Shown piece by piece: positions 37,626 through 50,600 of a stretch of DNA of 64,000 bases. The translations under genes and the position numbers were made by a program. This DNA comes from Struthio camelus (Eukaryota > Chordata > Aves > Struthioniformes > Struthionidae), in the NCBI RefSeq assembly GCF_040807025.1, contig NC_090953.1, positions 22,428,997-22,492,996 on the forward strand. Direction: 5' to 3'. The notes beneath the pieces are model-generated. The model searched no databases. It was not told the DNA's origin and worked only from the letters and a program-made list of their open reading frames with translations. How positions within the stretch are numbered: the first letter of the stretch is position 1; every line of letters starts with the position of its first letter.

Positions 37626-40600
37626 CCACTGCCTCGGTGGGTGAAAAAGAGCTCACTTTCTGCTGCATCACTACTTCTGTATGACAGCTACGGTCCCAGT
37701 CACGTTAATTAGTTACAGAAGAGCAGGTTCAAATTTCAAAGGTAGTTTAAAGAACCTGGACATAACGTTAAAAGCAACTGAACATCTTGAACGTGTATTC
37801 CAAGCGCTTTTAGTATCTGAAACTAATACGTTTGAAAGTGCAGCAATGAGATGTCAGGTCATGTGAGGAAACGCTTCCCTGTAACTTAATAGTAAAGAGG
37901 AGGGGAGATTTTGAGAGCTGAAGCACACTTAATGCAAGGCACCAACTCCATAAGCAACAGGGCAGCCCATAATCGTCACCGACAACGCAGGGGGAAAACG
38001 TCTTTGTCACTCATTAACCTTCAAGAATCCAGTTCACAATTGCTTTTGCTTCCTGTGATAGTCTAAACAGTTAAAGATCTATCAGTTTTCTGGAAAAGTA
38101 GAGCTGCTGATAAAGAAGCAGTTCTTTGAGATTAGAACTACTAAAGCCTGGTTTTGCATAAATTTGTCTTCTTGTTGACTGCAAGTGCCACTTAGAGCTA
38201 TGCCCTTTTTTGGGATATTTACAGATATTTTGCCAGGGTGGATTCTTTGATGCCTAGCATGGGAGCACATTTTTAGCCCTTCCCTCAGTGGGGGCAGGCT
38301 CCTCTGCCTAAGCCTATTTCTACAAACTTCATAGGAAATGCATTACCTTAGAGAGCTCTGCTCCTCTAAACAACTATTCAGTTAACGGAGGGAGCAGCTG
38401 GACACACACAGAGACCACGTTTGTTGTCCTAAGAAGCTGAGATTATGCAAAGCAAAAATACTTGCCATAAAAATAACTGGCTTTCAGATAACATCTCTCT
38501 GAATTCATAAACTTGTGATTCACCCGCGCCCAAGCACAGAATTGTTTAAAAACAGTCTTCTGCTGGGAGAAATAATGTCCCTGTGCCTACCCTCAGCCTA
38601 TCCTCCTTCACAATATTTGTAGGAGGGATATGGATGATGGGGCCTCAAAACTCTTTGCCTCAAAATTCTTTTGGGAATAGTTTAACATGAGAATCCAGAC
38701 AGCAGATCATGTAGCAGGCTGATTTTCATAAGGACAATGGGATCACAGTTGTGGTGTGACCTGTATTTCCCCCTCTGAGAACATGCCTTCCCAATTAGAG
38801 TGATTAAGAAAGAGAAATGAGTATGAAGGAGAGAAGAATAGGGAATACTTGTACAAAGTGATTTTGAGAGTGCATCCTGAACTAGGGTCAGATCTCGAGG
38901 TGCAGCTGAGGGAGCACAGGTCAGTGCGAGGCAGCAGACAAAACTCCAAGCGGCAGAAATGGGAAAAAAATTGACGTGGCCTTAGACCTAGCTGAGACTC
39001 TGATATCCCCTCTGAGTGGACACACGCTTTTACATGTGGTTTGAGATGAGAGAGCCTGACAAGCACAAAGACTTTTGTTGCACAAAGAGTCTGTGGGGCT
39101 TTCAGATATATTGAGTTTCAAAGAGATCCTTTTGAGACCCCCTAGGGGCCTACAGTTTTAAGCTAATATAAAGTCTAATTTCATTGAATAGTACTTGAGG
39201 AAAAATGCAGAGAGGCTAATGGCTTGAGGGTGGTCAAAGGCCACCTTATACAGGAACTTCTACTCAGAACACAGGATGACTTTATTTCTGTAAAGCACTG
39301 AGCAGAGAAGATCAGGGCTCAGATTTAATTCCAAGTACGTTACGGGTAAAGGACATTCTAGGACATACAGTAGACATCCAGTCTAGTGGCTCAGGCACTT
39401 CAGTTGCCCATCACTGTCATTAGCCAGAAATAGTCACTTAAGAGGAAAGTGAGAGAAACTTTCACTTTCAATTCACTGCCAATTGACAGACTGAAATAAC
39501 TAAGCCATATGGAAAGTTTATTTCTAATTCTTCTTACTTAGAAGTTGGCGTATTCCTGAAGCAAAAGAATTTATATCCCTCCTCCTTTTTTTTTTTAAAT
39601 CTTGTCTAATGCGATGTTTGTGTGGATAAAGGGAATCCATTGGATAATCCAGTAAAGACAACCTACTAAGCTCTTTAGCACCAGTGATACTTAGTGGCAG
39701 TGAGCTCCGCAGATGAACTGCACATTACATAAGAAAGTTTTCTTTATCCATTTTAAATTTTCACTCTTTCCATTTTACAGACTGTGGCTGAGGACATAAG
39801 AACAACAGGACTAGGTTTACTATTTTCTTACCTATATTTATAAAATAATGAATGATAAAATCCCTTCTAATTTGCTTTTTAACATTTCTCAGAGTCTACA
39901 AATCCTCTTCGCATGAAAGTTTACCTAGTTTTGCATACTGAACATGCGTAATTTCTGTTTTCTGTTAGTACATAGATGTTCTTGAGAGAAATCTCACAGA
40001 AGTTTTTCATAGATGAAATGGTAAGATAGACGGCTAATGTGCTTATGACCAAGACAAGAGAGCCTTTAAACTGGAAAGAAGGACTTTGTTTTAAATATAG
40101 GCCTACTGTGATTTAAAATGTTTTGTTCTCTTCTTGAGTGATTTCTGAAATGGCTATGGGATCTGCAGGATCTGAGTCAATGATAATGAAAAAAAATGAT
40201 AGCGCTGGTTCTTCCTGTGTGTCTCTGGATATGATCCTTTTAAGTTCTGGTGCTCTAAATCACCTTACTGGAGTTGTTTTCTCCATTGGCTATATACGGA
40301 AATTAAACTCCTAACTCTGATTCTTAAAATCACATTTGGCTTAGTGTAATTTAAAGCAAACAGGGTGAACAGTCTTGAGTGACCTCAAGGCAATCAGAAC
40401 CACAAAAAACATTTGAGGAGCACTGACACCACTGGAATCCCTCCATGGCAGGTAGTGCAAGTCTTCGGCCAGTTTTCTAAAAGAAAATCCCAACTTTAGC
40501 TATGAAGAAATGGTTTCTTATCTAAACCAGAACAGAATGAATATACAGACCTCACTACTTGAAGGAAGTTATTTCAGTAAACAGATAGAGTTTTATCTTT

Positions 40601-43600
40601 TGTTCATCCAAGTCTGCCCCAAAGATCCTATGATGGAAATGTATGAGTGATTTATAGCTATGAAAGGGAACAATTTAGTTTAAAATGTAACTGAAATTGA
40701 AATGACTGCACAAATCAGTTGTACCTTGATTTACACAGGCACTACTGTCTAAAAAGAACACTGGAGATTTTTAATTCAACTCTGAGGTAGTTTATGAAGG
40801 TACGAAAGGAAGACTCAGAAGGCTGCCCCAAAAATTTCTTTTAGGGATCATGTTTCAATCTAAAAACGCTGCTACAGGGCTTAAGCAACGATCGCTCAGG
40901 GAAGGAGAAGCCCTTATTTTATGAAGCTCCAATAGATGCAGCTTGATCCACTAGATAATAAAGCCTTTGAAGAATATAAAGACTTTTTTCCCCCCCACTT
41001 TTGTGTGGCTTCTGAAGTGTGCCATACCACCTTCAGCAATTACACTGGCTTTGGCCAGAAATACTGTCATCCTTTCTCTTTAGAGGTCTATTTTGGCTTT
41101 GGCCTGAGAACAACTTGTGCATCATGAAAAAATGAACTACAGGTGTCCTGGGAAACAGATTTTCATTCCCATTACTGATAGGACTGATGTGATTGCTGAT
41201 TTTTAGAAAAAGAAACTATTCCATTTACAAAGTCTTGGTAAAAACCTGGTTATTATCAATTCTGGTCTGTCATTTTCTTTCTAAAGAAAAACAAATCAAG
41301 CTCCTTTGAAAAAGGATTACAAAAATGTGGAATCTTTAGCTGTAATCAATTTAATGTTGGTTTTCAGAGATAAAGTCAGATCCTACCTTAGTATTTGCTA
41401 GCTCCTTTTGAACCACCATATATGCATTCTGACACCAAACCAAGAGACTATCACATGGATAAAACAACATTAGATTCTTCGCTGTAATAGACACAGATAC
41501 TTACAGCTTCCCAAAGAATTGCATATTTTGCAAGTGCTTTTATAAATGATGAACTGACCTTTCTAGGGATAACATAACCACAAATCAGGGTTGAGGGTAT
41601 TTAAAGTTATCAATCTCTACCAGCTTTGTAATCCACTGCAAAGTAAGGGACTAGTGTATCTTCATTTAATATACTTTCAAGACTCCCAGTAATCTGACAT
41701 TTCTTAAGCTTATTTTATTTGCTAGGTCATCAGTTTGGTTTCTCAGTGAGCTTGCAGTTGTTGGTGTTCTCCATTACAAAAGTGTCATGTTTACTGATTG
41801 CTATCTTCATGTCTTAAGTTTTCCTCAAAGGCTTCTGCAAGCTTAACTGAAAATTTTAAACATCTTTTCCATGTGCATATTTTGATCTGAATTAACATTA
41901 ATCTTTTAATAATACCTGATGAATAATACCTAATAGCAGTCTAGCATCATCTGTTATGTCTCCTCCTTGTGCAAAAATGGAAGCTGACAAGCTTGATTCT
42001 CACCTACTGGAATACTAAAAAATAAATTCAGAATCCTAAACAAAATTAGCCTTATTTTTGGCATTGCAAAGTTTCTTTCAATCTCCCTAACAGTATTCAA
42101 AACTAAGTTAAAGAAAACCCACAAAAACAAAAAAACCCAAACCCTAAAGGCATCGAATTGCATCAGGGTATCAAAAAGAATAACTGAAAGATAAAAATAT
42201 TGACTGTCCAGTGTTCTGACTACATATTTCTCAATAACTCAGTGAATTTTCTTAAAAATTTGTAGAAAGGATAGAATGGTATTGTTAGAAAGAAGAAATT
42301 CCAGCTGTAACAGTTGGAAGATTCCAAATACAACTTTCACCAGCAAAAATTGTGAGATACGGTTTCAGCCAATATTATCACAACTTGCAGAAAAATGAAA
42401 AGTAAAAATGCTTCTCAGAGTAAGGGAATAAGCTAGGAGAGAATAATGATTCCTTTCAATAGTAAGGGTAAAAGATATTCCAGTGATACCACAAAACTAT
42501 AAAGCAGGATAGCAGCACCGTCTCTAGGGTAATCTTAAGAACAAACGCTAACTATCAGCATGGCCATTAGCCTGTTATTGCCCTTCACCACTGAGATAAG
42601 CTCTTATTCCTTCCTGACTGCTTCTCTGCCAGATCAGAGAGCTGATCTGGCTGAATAACAACGTGATGGTTATTCTTCACCCGCGTCACTTCCCCAGGTT
42701 GGTTCCCCACGGGTGACCACAGAAATGGTCTTGCCAGCACAAGTGGGGACACTAAGGAGGTGGAACGAGAGGCTGCGAGACGAGACACAGGAGACTGTCC
42801 CGATGGCTGTGTGCGCGGTGCTGCTGCTGCTGGAAAACTGCTCGCGCAGCCTCAGTTTCTCCAGGTTCTCCTAGAGTTAACAGGAAAAAAGGGGTTCCTC
42901 TAAAGGGACTACTGAGGGAACAAACTTCTCCGATTCTTTAACTTGCTCTCCAAAGCTGCTTACTTCTCTCCTTGTCCTACAGGGAGAGTCTAGGCTCTTC
43001 TCAAGAGCTAGCCCATCCCTGGGAATGCTCCCCACTGTCTGCAGCCTCAAACTGTAATATGCCCTGACTGCCTCCCGTCATCACACGTGCCTCTCCACTA
43101 TTGCGGTGGTACACAGCTTGCAGAGATGCTGGATGCTGACAGGTTGTACCAACTTCAACGGCTTGTGAAAGTGCTTTGTGTTGCTGAAATTCACACCAGC
43201 AATTTGCAGTGGGACTTTTTTGCCCTATTCATTTGCATGTGAATTTTATTATTAATATTTTTTAAATAAAAGTCTTGAATCTTAGATTGCAGAAACAGAT
43301 GCTATGCTAAGTTTTCAGAGACTGCCCTTATCTTCTTGTATTTGGGAGAGTTATTCTTATAGTATCCTCAGAAGATATATTCTAATACATCTACAGCTGT
43401 AGTCAGTACTCAGTGAAATACATACTGTGCCCACATGACCGAGTGCAACAAATATCTCCAACTCGCTTAGGTTATGCACTGTCATGACAGCCATATAAAC
43501 TGGACGGTACCTTAAAAAAATGGCATGTTGAAAATAAACATGGTTCTTAGCGTTCAGAGACAACCAAGCATGTGTACCATTGATAAGGAACAAACAGACC

Positions 43601-44174
43601 TTTAAACCAAGACCTACCAAACTACCACTGATTTAAAGAAGTAAAATAAACATATATTGACCAAATAATTTTAGAAAAATCAAAAGTGATTTCAGCACAT
43701 TATGGTTTAAAAAATGAAATTAGTGAACTAATTGTCAGGCAGAAACGGCAATCATCTCCACTGAATCCAATACTGTTATGGGACAAAATATTCATCGCTG
43801 TAAAGGCTTTGTAAAATGGAAATTATTTTATAAATATTGTAATTCTATTATTATGTTTTTACATAGTTTATTTTAGGAGCGCTGTAGTGACGCTGCATTG
43901 TAACATGAAGTTTAATTAGCATACCTTGTATTCACGGGAGATAAAGTTAACACATCACATTCTATGAGTCACTGTGTTTGCAATTTCCGTTTTTCTATTA
44001 AATAGCATCTTTCGATTTTTGCAGAGGAATTCTTTAGTATTGCTATAACATAAGAACACTTTCTTAAGCTACAAATCTAGGAAAAAGTATCTGATTCAAT
44101 GTAACCTAGCTATCACAACATATGAATGAACCTGCATCACAAACTACAAACATTGAGTATTGTTCCAAGTTAAC

Positions 44175-44199
44175 TTTTTTTTTTGGGGGGGGGAGGGGG
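44175..44199. repeat. T10G9AG5 homopolymer run
   Basis: Ten T followed by nine G, one A and five G on the plus strand, about 200 bp inside the intron from the donor at 44397. It is length-unstable and G-quadruplex-prone. On the PEAK1 strand it is a C-rich then A-rich run. Confidence 0.85.
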
Positions 44200-44397
44200 A
44201 TCTTTGCTGATATCCAACATAATGCAAAGATTTTTAACATATGCTTTAAAATACCTAAAATAAATATATTTTGAAAATCTTACACTTAATGTAATAATAC
44301 TCCTTAATTTCTTCCCTTTTCTGCAGTATATATAGAGCATTTCACAACTGAGTGAGAATGAAAAAGATGATAGGAATGAAAAAGATGAGCAGATTAC

Positions 44398-47300
44398 CTG
44401 GGGATTTTCTTGGGAATCTGAGATGGTGAAGAATGGCTCTTTATTTTCTGTTCAGAGCTCTCCAGAGAGTTTTCTTGTGTTTCTCCTTTGTCTTTTGCTT
44501 GTGCATCTGCAACCGAAGACTCCGCTCCAGTTATGTTTTGACGGTCAGCCTTTGGTTCAGTTGGTGCTGGTTCACATCTATACATGAAAACAATAGATGG
44601 CTTCTCACTGGAGTCTGATTTTGACTCACTGAACCAATGATGACGTTGAACTGGAGGAGGGGGGAGCATATGTATAACAGTTCCATCAAGACCCACCAGC
44701 TTTCCTTTCTCTCTTTCTTTCTCTTTGTCTTCCTCATCATCAGTTTTTCTGCGGCGGAAGAAGCTCTTAAAAGATATCCAGCGTTTGGGCTTTGCATCAG
44801 CAGCTCGCCTACCTTCTGAATGAAGGATTGACTCGGCCTCTGTTGACCTAGTGGGACTATTTGGTTTGGTCCAATTGCTGAAATGTCTTTGCAACAAGTT
44901 ACTTGCATGATAGGGTGAAGATGTGGATCGTGGAGGAGGAAATGGTGGTGCTTGCTCCGTTTTGGGACTTGTGGTATTTTGCATGCCTCTCACTGGCTTT
45001 GGAGAATGGGTGGCAACTGGCTGTGACACTGTATCTTTCTGCATCTTAGTGGTAGCGTTTTCCATGGTTTTGGGTGACTCTACCTCAGACTGTGATGTAA
45101 ACAGAGATTTGGGTCGTACCAGGGTGTTCTTAGTAGCATCTGCATCAGGGGGTAAGGAATACAGTTCTTCGATGCTACAAGATTTGGGTCCAGACTGAGG
45201 TGTTTCTGGAGGAGTATGTGGAGGCTGGATGGAAGCCACAATCTGGGAAAGCACCGTGCTTGCATTCTCTCTGCTGCCACTGCCAGCAGAAGCCTCTGGT
45301 GTTACTTCTATTTTTGCTGCAGGCTCTTGGGTTGCCTTTTGAATTCTTGGTGGGGAGCTGTGGTCAGAACTATGACTTCTTTGTGGTGATATCTGACCTT
45401 TACTGAGACAGCTGTTAAACTCTTGGACCTTCTGAGCCACAGAACCCAGCCTACACTCTGTGCTATTAGTCACTCCCTTTGCTTGAGAAAACTCGGTGTG
45501 TTTGTTTCCTGCAGTTTCAGTCATTTTGCTTTCTATTTCTTCGTAGGTGTGGCTTATTACACTAGTAGTTTTATCTTTGATGGATAGCTCTCCGCTGGTC
45601 CCTAGAAAACTTTTATAGATAGCCAGATTATCATACGCATTTGGATTAATTACAATGGGAACTTTAATAGCATTTTTGGAACTCTTAGCATAAGTGGGCT
45701 CATCATGAATTATAATAGGAAAAGGTGGCATGCCAGCATTATTGTAGCTGTTGAACTTAATCTCAGATAAATTGGGAGACTTAACTGGGATAGTTTTTGA
45801 AGAAATGTTGGTAGCTGTAGGTGAAGTAGGAGCTGACTTGTGGCTTGTCTTTCTAGGAGGAACAGAAGGTCCTGTGCTATTAGCAATTAACTCCACCTTA
45901 GGTATCTTCTGTCGTGGACTAGTACTAGAGGTCCACACTTCTTGATATCTGATTGCACTCGATTTTTTCAGATTAGCATTTACTTGTCCAGGTGATGCTG
46001 CAGAGGATGTAATAGGTGTGCCTGGAGTTCCTGGTGAATTTGGGTTAGATGATGTGGTTTTCGTTTCTGAGGTTTCGGTCTGATTCTCCTTACATTCATT
46101 GGTCATGGCAGCTGATACATCTACTATGGTATATGGCTTGCAAACTGGTTGTTCCATATTCACTACCCTATAAGGTTTGGCTTGCTCTTCCACAGGCACC
46201 AGATTTATAGTTACAGCTTGACCAGCAACATCTGAAGAACTTTTATTCTCTTGCTTATCAGTCTGCACAGCAATTTTGCCATCTTTCTCTTCCAGTCGAA
46301 GAGCAAGTACTGCCTTGTGGGTTTCTAGACTTTTTGGGACATTTCTAGAAACTTTTGACACATCCTTCACCTGCTGATTATCACAAAGACTGTCATATTC
46401 TGGTTCAATGAGTTTGACATCATGAGGGGTACTAGGAGATAATCCCCCATTACAGAGCTTCTGTGATGAACTGCTGGTTGTTCCAGAACGAGACTCTTCA
46501 GTCAAAGAAGAATCGGGAGATGTAGAATCAGAAGATACCATGCTCTGCATGCTCTCCTGCCCATAAAGAATCACAGTCTCTTCCCCATAGCCATTTAAAA
46601 TTTCATCGTAACTATCATCGTAATCTACTGCACAGATCCGCTGAAGAGACTTGTTTCTAAGGGGCACAGTATTCCATTTTTTGTCAACGCAGAACTGAAC
46701 AGGAGACAGGGTGTTAGCTCTAAAATTAGCAAAGCGAGGTTGGCCCCTCATACGAATTTCCATTGCTAGCAACTCTTCATCGCTTTCATCCCAGCTCTCA
46801 TGCTCTTCTTGCATGCTGCCAAAAAATGCATCATCCTCACTCTCATCTCCACTAGAGAATTCTGGATAACAGAAACGTCCACCTTCATTACTTATTACTT
46901 CAGTGCTTCCACTCAGAATAACGTGCTTACTGTGTGAATCCTTCATTCCACCCATCATGCAGCTTGGAGGGATCTTTCTTTCCAGTGATCTTTTATAGCA
47001 ATTATTTATTCTTCCCAAGAAAGTTTCTCTTGAGTTCATTTCATTTCCAGTTAGCTGAGGTGTCGTATCCAAACCTGCAATCTCCTTCAACACTTCTGTC
47101 AGTCCATTATTGTTATTTGGTATCTTACCTACGCCATCATTGTTGCCATAAGGCCTATGAACATGGCTATAACCTTCAATTTCATCTTCATTATTATTGT
47201 TCAGTGGTTTTTTGTTCAAGACAGCTTTGTTTCGGTTCCACCCTACGGGCACTGATTTATTCTCACAATGATCCGGTGCACTGATTTCACTGCATACACC

Positions 47301-47549
47301 CTGCCCATCTACTACCATCATGGTGGGTTTTACAGCTATAGTGGGTTTCTTTGCCACAGGTGGACGGAAATTTCCTGTATTTCTACCACGATGGCTGTTA
47401 CTTTGGTTTGCATTGGTTTTTAGATTTCCATGTGAGAGGGTTTTTTTTTCAGAGACTGGGGGTAACTGATGTAAGCTTTTAGGCTTGAAGCAGTTCTTAC
47501 ATTCACCAGGTTTCCAGACGTGCTCAGTGAAAGTGTTGCAAGCAGACAT
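44398..47549 (-). CDS. PEAK1: PEAK1 large first coding exon: N-terminal scaffold region
   Basis: The exon encodes residues 1-1050 plus two bases of codon 1051. The ATG at 47549 is chosen because the protein then begins MSACNTFTEHVWKPGECKNC, the conserved PEAK1 start; position -3 is A. The region is largely disordered: Asn-rich at 117-148, acidic at 233-262 (SGDESEDD...DESDEELL), many Ser/Thr-Pro sites, and basic around 919-935 (KPKRWISFKSFFRRRK). Tyrosine motifs include EPTYAKS (Y620) and NAYDNLAIYKS (Y639, a YxN Grb2-type site, and Y645), equivalent to phosphorylated sites in mammals. SH3-type prolines include PSVPPR (561-566) and PPFPPPR (868-874). Known role: scaffold for Src, Shc and Grb2 signalling in adhesion, migration and growth-factor response, on actin and focal adhesions. 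The exon is open for 3152 nt with no frameshift. Confidence 0.98.
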
Positions 47550-47605
47550 TTTCCCAGAGCTTTGCGCTTGATGCTGTGCTGTTCAGTGCATGGTAAGAAC
47601 TTCAT
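47420..47605 (-). promoter_or_regulatory. Upstream ORF overlapping the PEAK1 start codon
   Basis: An ATG at 47605 opens a 61-codon frame that runs past the PEAK1 start (47549) in another frame and stops at 47420, inside codon 44 of PEAK1. Position -3 is T, so its context is weak, which would allow leaky scanning. It begins MKFLPCTEQHS and has no recognised family. Overlapping uORFs usually reduce translation of the main frame. Confidence 0.6.
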
Positions 47606-47661
47606 CCATATGTTTCCACTCTGTTCACTTAGTAGGGCTCCTGGTTCAAGCAGCGATCATT
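47550..47661 (-). other. PEAK1: PEAK1 5' UTR part of the first coding exon, with further short uORFs
   Basis: The acceptor tract TTCTCTCTCTTGTGTTTCAG ends at 47662, so the exon starts at 47661, 112 nt before the ATG. The leader carries a 4-codon uORF (ATG at 47660, stop ending at 47646) and an 8-codon uORF (ATG at 47609, stop ending at 47583), besides the overlapping one at 47605. The acceptor shows that at least one noncoding exon lies upstream. Confidence 0.8.
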
Positions 47662-50600
47662 CTGAAACACAAGAGAGAGAACGAGGCTAAGAATGGGGAA
47701 AACAAAGTTAACCATTACACTTGCTTATATTCTGACTGTTCCTACTTTTACTACACTCTTAACAATGACTCAGAATAACCAAGTAGCCTCGTTGATGTCT
47801 TAGCTCTTTTTACTGAAATTGAAAACGAGAGAGAGAGAGAAATGGCAATGACTGAGAATTGAGAATAATTCCCCGACTAGTTCAGGACCATTGACTGCAA
47901 TTTTGCCCAATAAATCAAATGCTAGGGAGAGGATTTAAAGCCAAAGATTAGTGCATATTGCCACAGACATAACCATTTAAATATGAGACAGGAAAGTAAG
48001 AGTATGTTTTAGTCTCGCAAATACAACATAGATCATTTGTTTTAGCTTCAAACGTGAACGAGCTCAGCTTAAGTGGGAAAATACGTTCAAGCAATTCCAA
48101 ACTCTTCTGCCATTTTAGCACCTTTTTCTTCAAGTTAAATGATTACTGGACAGATGCTTTGGTTGAACAGGCAGGCTGGACTGTATTCTGGAAAAGTTAG
48201 ATAAAAATGCTGGGATAACCTTTCCAGAAAGTTACTTTTCCTTCTCTTTAGCTTATTGTAGCGGCAAATAAACCTAGTTTACATCAATAAAACAGAGCTA
48301 TAGATTTTTAGTCATTGATTTGTTTCACGTGTAGCTATTCCACCTAAACTAAACCCCAAGAAAAGTGTTAGCCTCAGATAACCGAAAATCTACTTCCAAG
48401 TAAGTCTTACGATTTCCTGAAATGATCAGCCTCAAGTAAAAACCAAACATGGCTCTGCTGTATTTTATAGTGCTTGGAATAGCCAGGATTTGAGAGTTTC
48501 CTAAATTAATGCCTGAAGATTTTAAGCCTTCTCAGCCAAATCCACAGGTCTGGTCTCTTTGTCGTTGTGTAACTCAAAAATTATCTGACAGATTTCTACC
48601 GCATGAAAGAATCTCCCTGTGTTCAGCACTGCATCTGCAAACACAGGCATTGACAATTGATACTTTGATATTCTTCGAGGCTTTGTGTGAAAATACACTT
48701 GCTGATCGCATAGATACATTTGAAGTATCCTAATGAACCTGTTCAGTTAAAGATGTAGCTCTCAAAGAGGGTTCGTGGATGGCAACTCATCCGTCAGACT
48801 GCTTTGCTGAACGCACCTAGGGCACAACGGCTTTTCATCATGGTATAAACCATTCGGAAAATCTGACACCAGTATAAATTTGCCAATCTCCTCACGCACC
48901 GTACTGTGCACTGGCAAAGTACTGCCCTGCGTTGGAGAGCTCTCCAAAACAGCAACCCTGTTCTGACACCAGATGGGGCTGGAGTCTAACTCTATTAGAG
49001 TATCTTCAGATACATTGGTGGTACCAGAGCTATCAGATTTCATACGCTGACTAAATACGTTTCCAGACAAAGCTTTCTGCCAAAAAGTCAGTGCCAAAAG
49101 CCTTCTCTGTATGACCTAACAGATATAAACTCTGCCAGATGGAGATCTACCCAAACTTTCAGCCTTTGTTATAAAACACATGCACACACACCGAGTTGAA
49201 CATCGTTTCGGTTTTCTGAACTCTGCCAGGATTTGTTGGTTCAACACTTTACAAGTCCACATACTGTAAACTAGAAAAATCACATTAAGAAATAATGCTC
49301 CTGACATCATTAAGAGCAAGAGTGAGCAGACCAGAATTTTGCACCCCGGTTAGCAACTTCCTTTCAAGCACTTCCCAAATAAAAGAAGAAAAGCTACACC
49401 AACTGAAATTCAATTCTTGGAAAATATATTTCTGCATTACCTAAAATCTCTGAGCAAACAATTTCAACAAAAGGGTTAGTGCACGTGTGTGCGGTTTCTA
49501 AGATTTAACTGGATGGTATTGTTTCCCAGAAAATGCACAAAATACTCGTGCTCTGGAATCCCATCACAGACAGACTGGTTTATGGCCTTTTAGGCTAAAC
49601 ATTTTCTGCTAGTAAGGTTGGGGTAAAATGATGAGAAAGTAGTCTATTTCACATCTTCCACGTGACAAGATTTTTATGGTCTATTGCTGGCTGTATTTAC
49701 TCCCATTTGCTCAGAGATACTGCTACTGATCTGTTTTCCTCTGGCCCAAATCAGTGCTGTGCTTAATGTCTGAATGCCAGCTATGGGCAGCTTAACATAA
49801 CACTAAAGCAACACTCCAATCGGAGCACAAAAATCAGGCATAGTCATAGCCCCGTGTGAACATATATTCCACGTCCCAGAAGTACCACTATAGCAATCTA
49901 GCTTAAAAATAAAACGTATGCAGACATGTGTATATAGATGCAGACATGTACAGTCATACACAGACAGAAAATACATAAGACTTATATCCATATTTTAAAT
50001 TGTGTGCACTTCAGCACTTAATGCAAATGGTTTAAACATGACCACATGCTCTGACACGATTTTTGACACAATCTGTGAAACAGAGAAGAGCCACTGATTT
50101 AACAGTTTGATAAACCACAGATGGGTTTCAGCTGGCTCAGGCAGTCGCAGGAGGAGCAGTTCTTGTAACATGCTTTGACACTGTCTGCAGCTCTAAAAGA
50201 GGAAATATGCACCTTCAGACAAGAGGAAATCTGCATTTTTCTTAACATAGAAGTAAAAGAACTCTAACATGGTGCTACTTTCATACTTTGAAATCAGAAG
50301 TATGTGGATGCTATTAAAAACTAGATTTACAGTGACCTTTATGTTTGCAAACAAGTATTCGTGCTCTAAAAAAGAAGTCTGTCCATTTTTTGCATTTCTT
50401 CATTGCTGTATAATTAAAAGTGATTTTTCTGATATCTTCCTCTCCCTTAAAAAATTACATTTATTGTTTCAACTACAGGATCACTATTATGACCCCAAAA
50501 ATAGAGTAGAATTGAAGGCTTCTTTCAATATAACAACAATCTAAATCCATATTCTTCATGTATTCAGGATATTGCTTCAATTGCAGTTAACAGCTACAAC

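Larger units (their letters stand above)
35407..44397 (-). other. PEAK1: PEAK1 intron (phase 2), 8.99 kb
   Basis: The donor is CCCCAG|GTAATC at 44398/44397 and the acceptor AG is at 35408-35407. The intron holds a C9T9 run (35539-35556), a CpG-rich patch (37430-37625), a small GC-rich patch at about 42690-42860 and a T10G9 run (44175-44193). No gene or transposon is recognised in it. Confidence 0.9.

Noticed and set aside
44423..47284. Plus-strand and alternate-frame ORFs across the large PEAK1 exon
   Set aside because: They are shadows of the conserved 1050-codon PEAK1 frame.
48762..49097. 111-codon minus-strand frame in the 5' intron, preceded by another frame with a hydrophobic segment (49319-49116)
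   Set aside because: The peptide looks vaguely protein-like but matches no family I recognise. Frames of this size occur several times by chance in the window, and there is no clear splice-site support.
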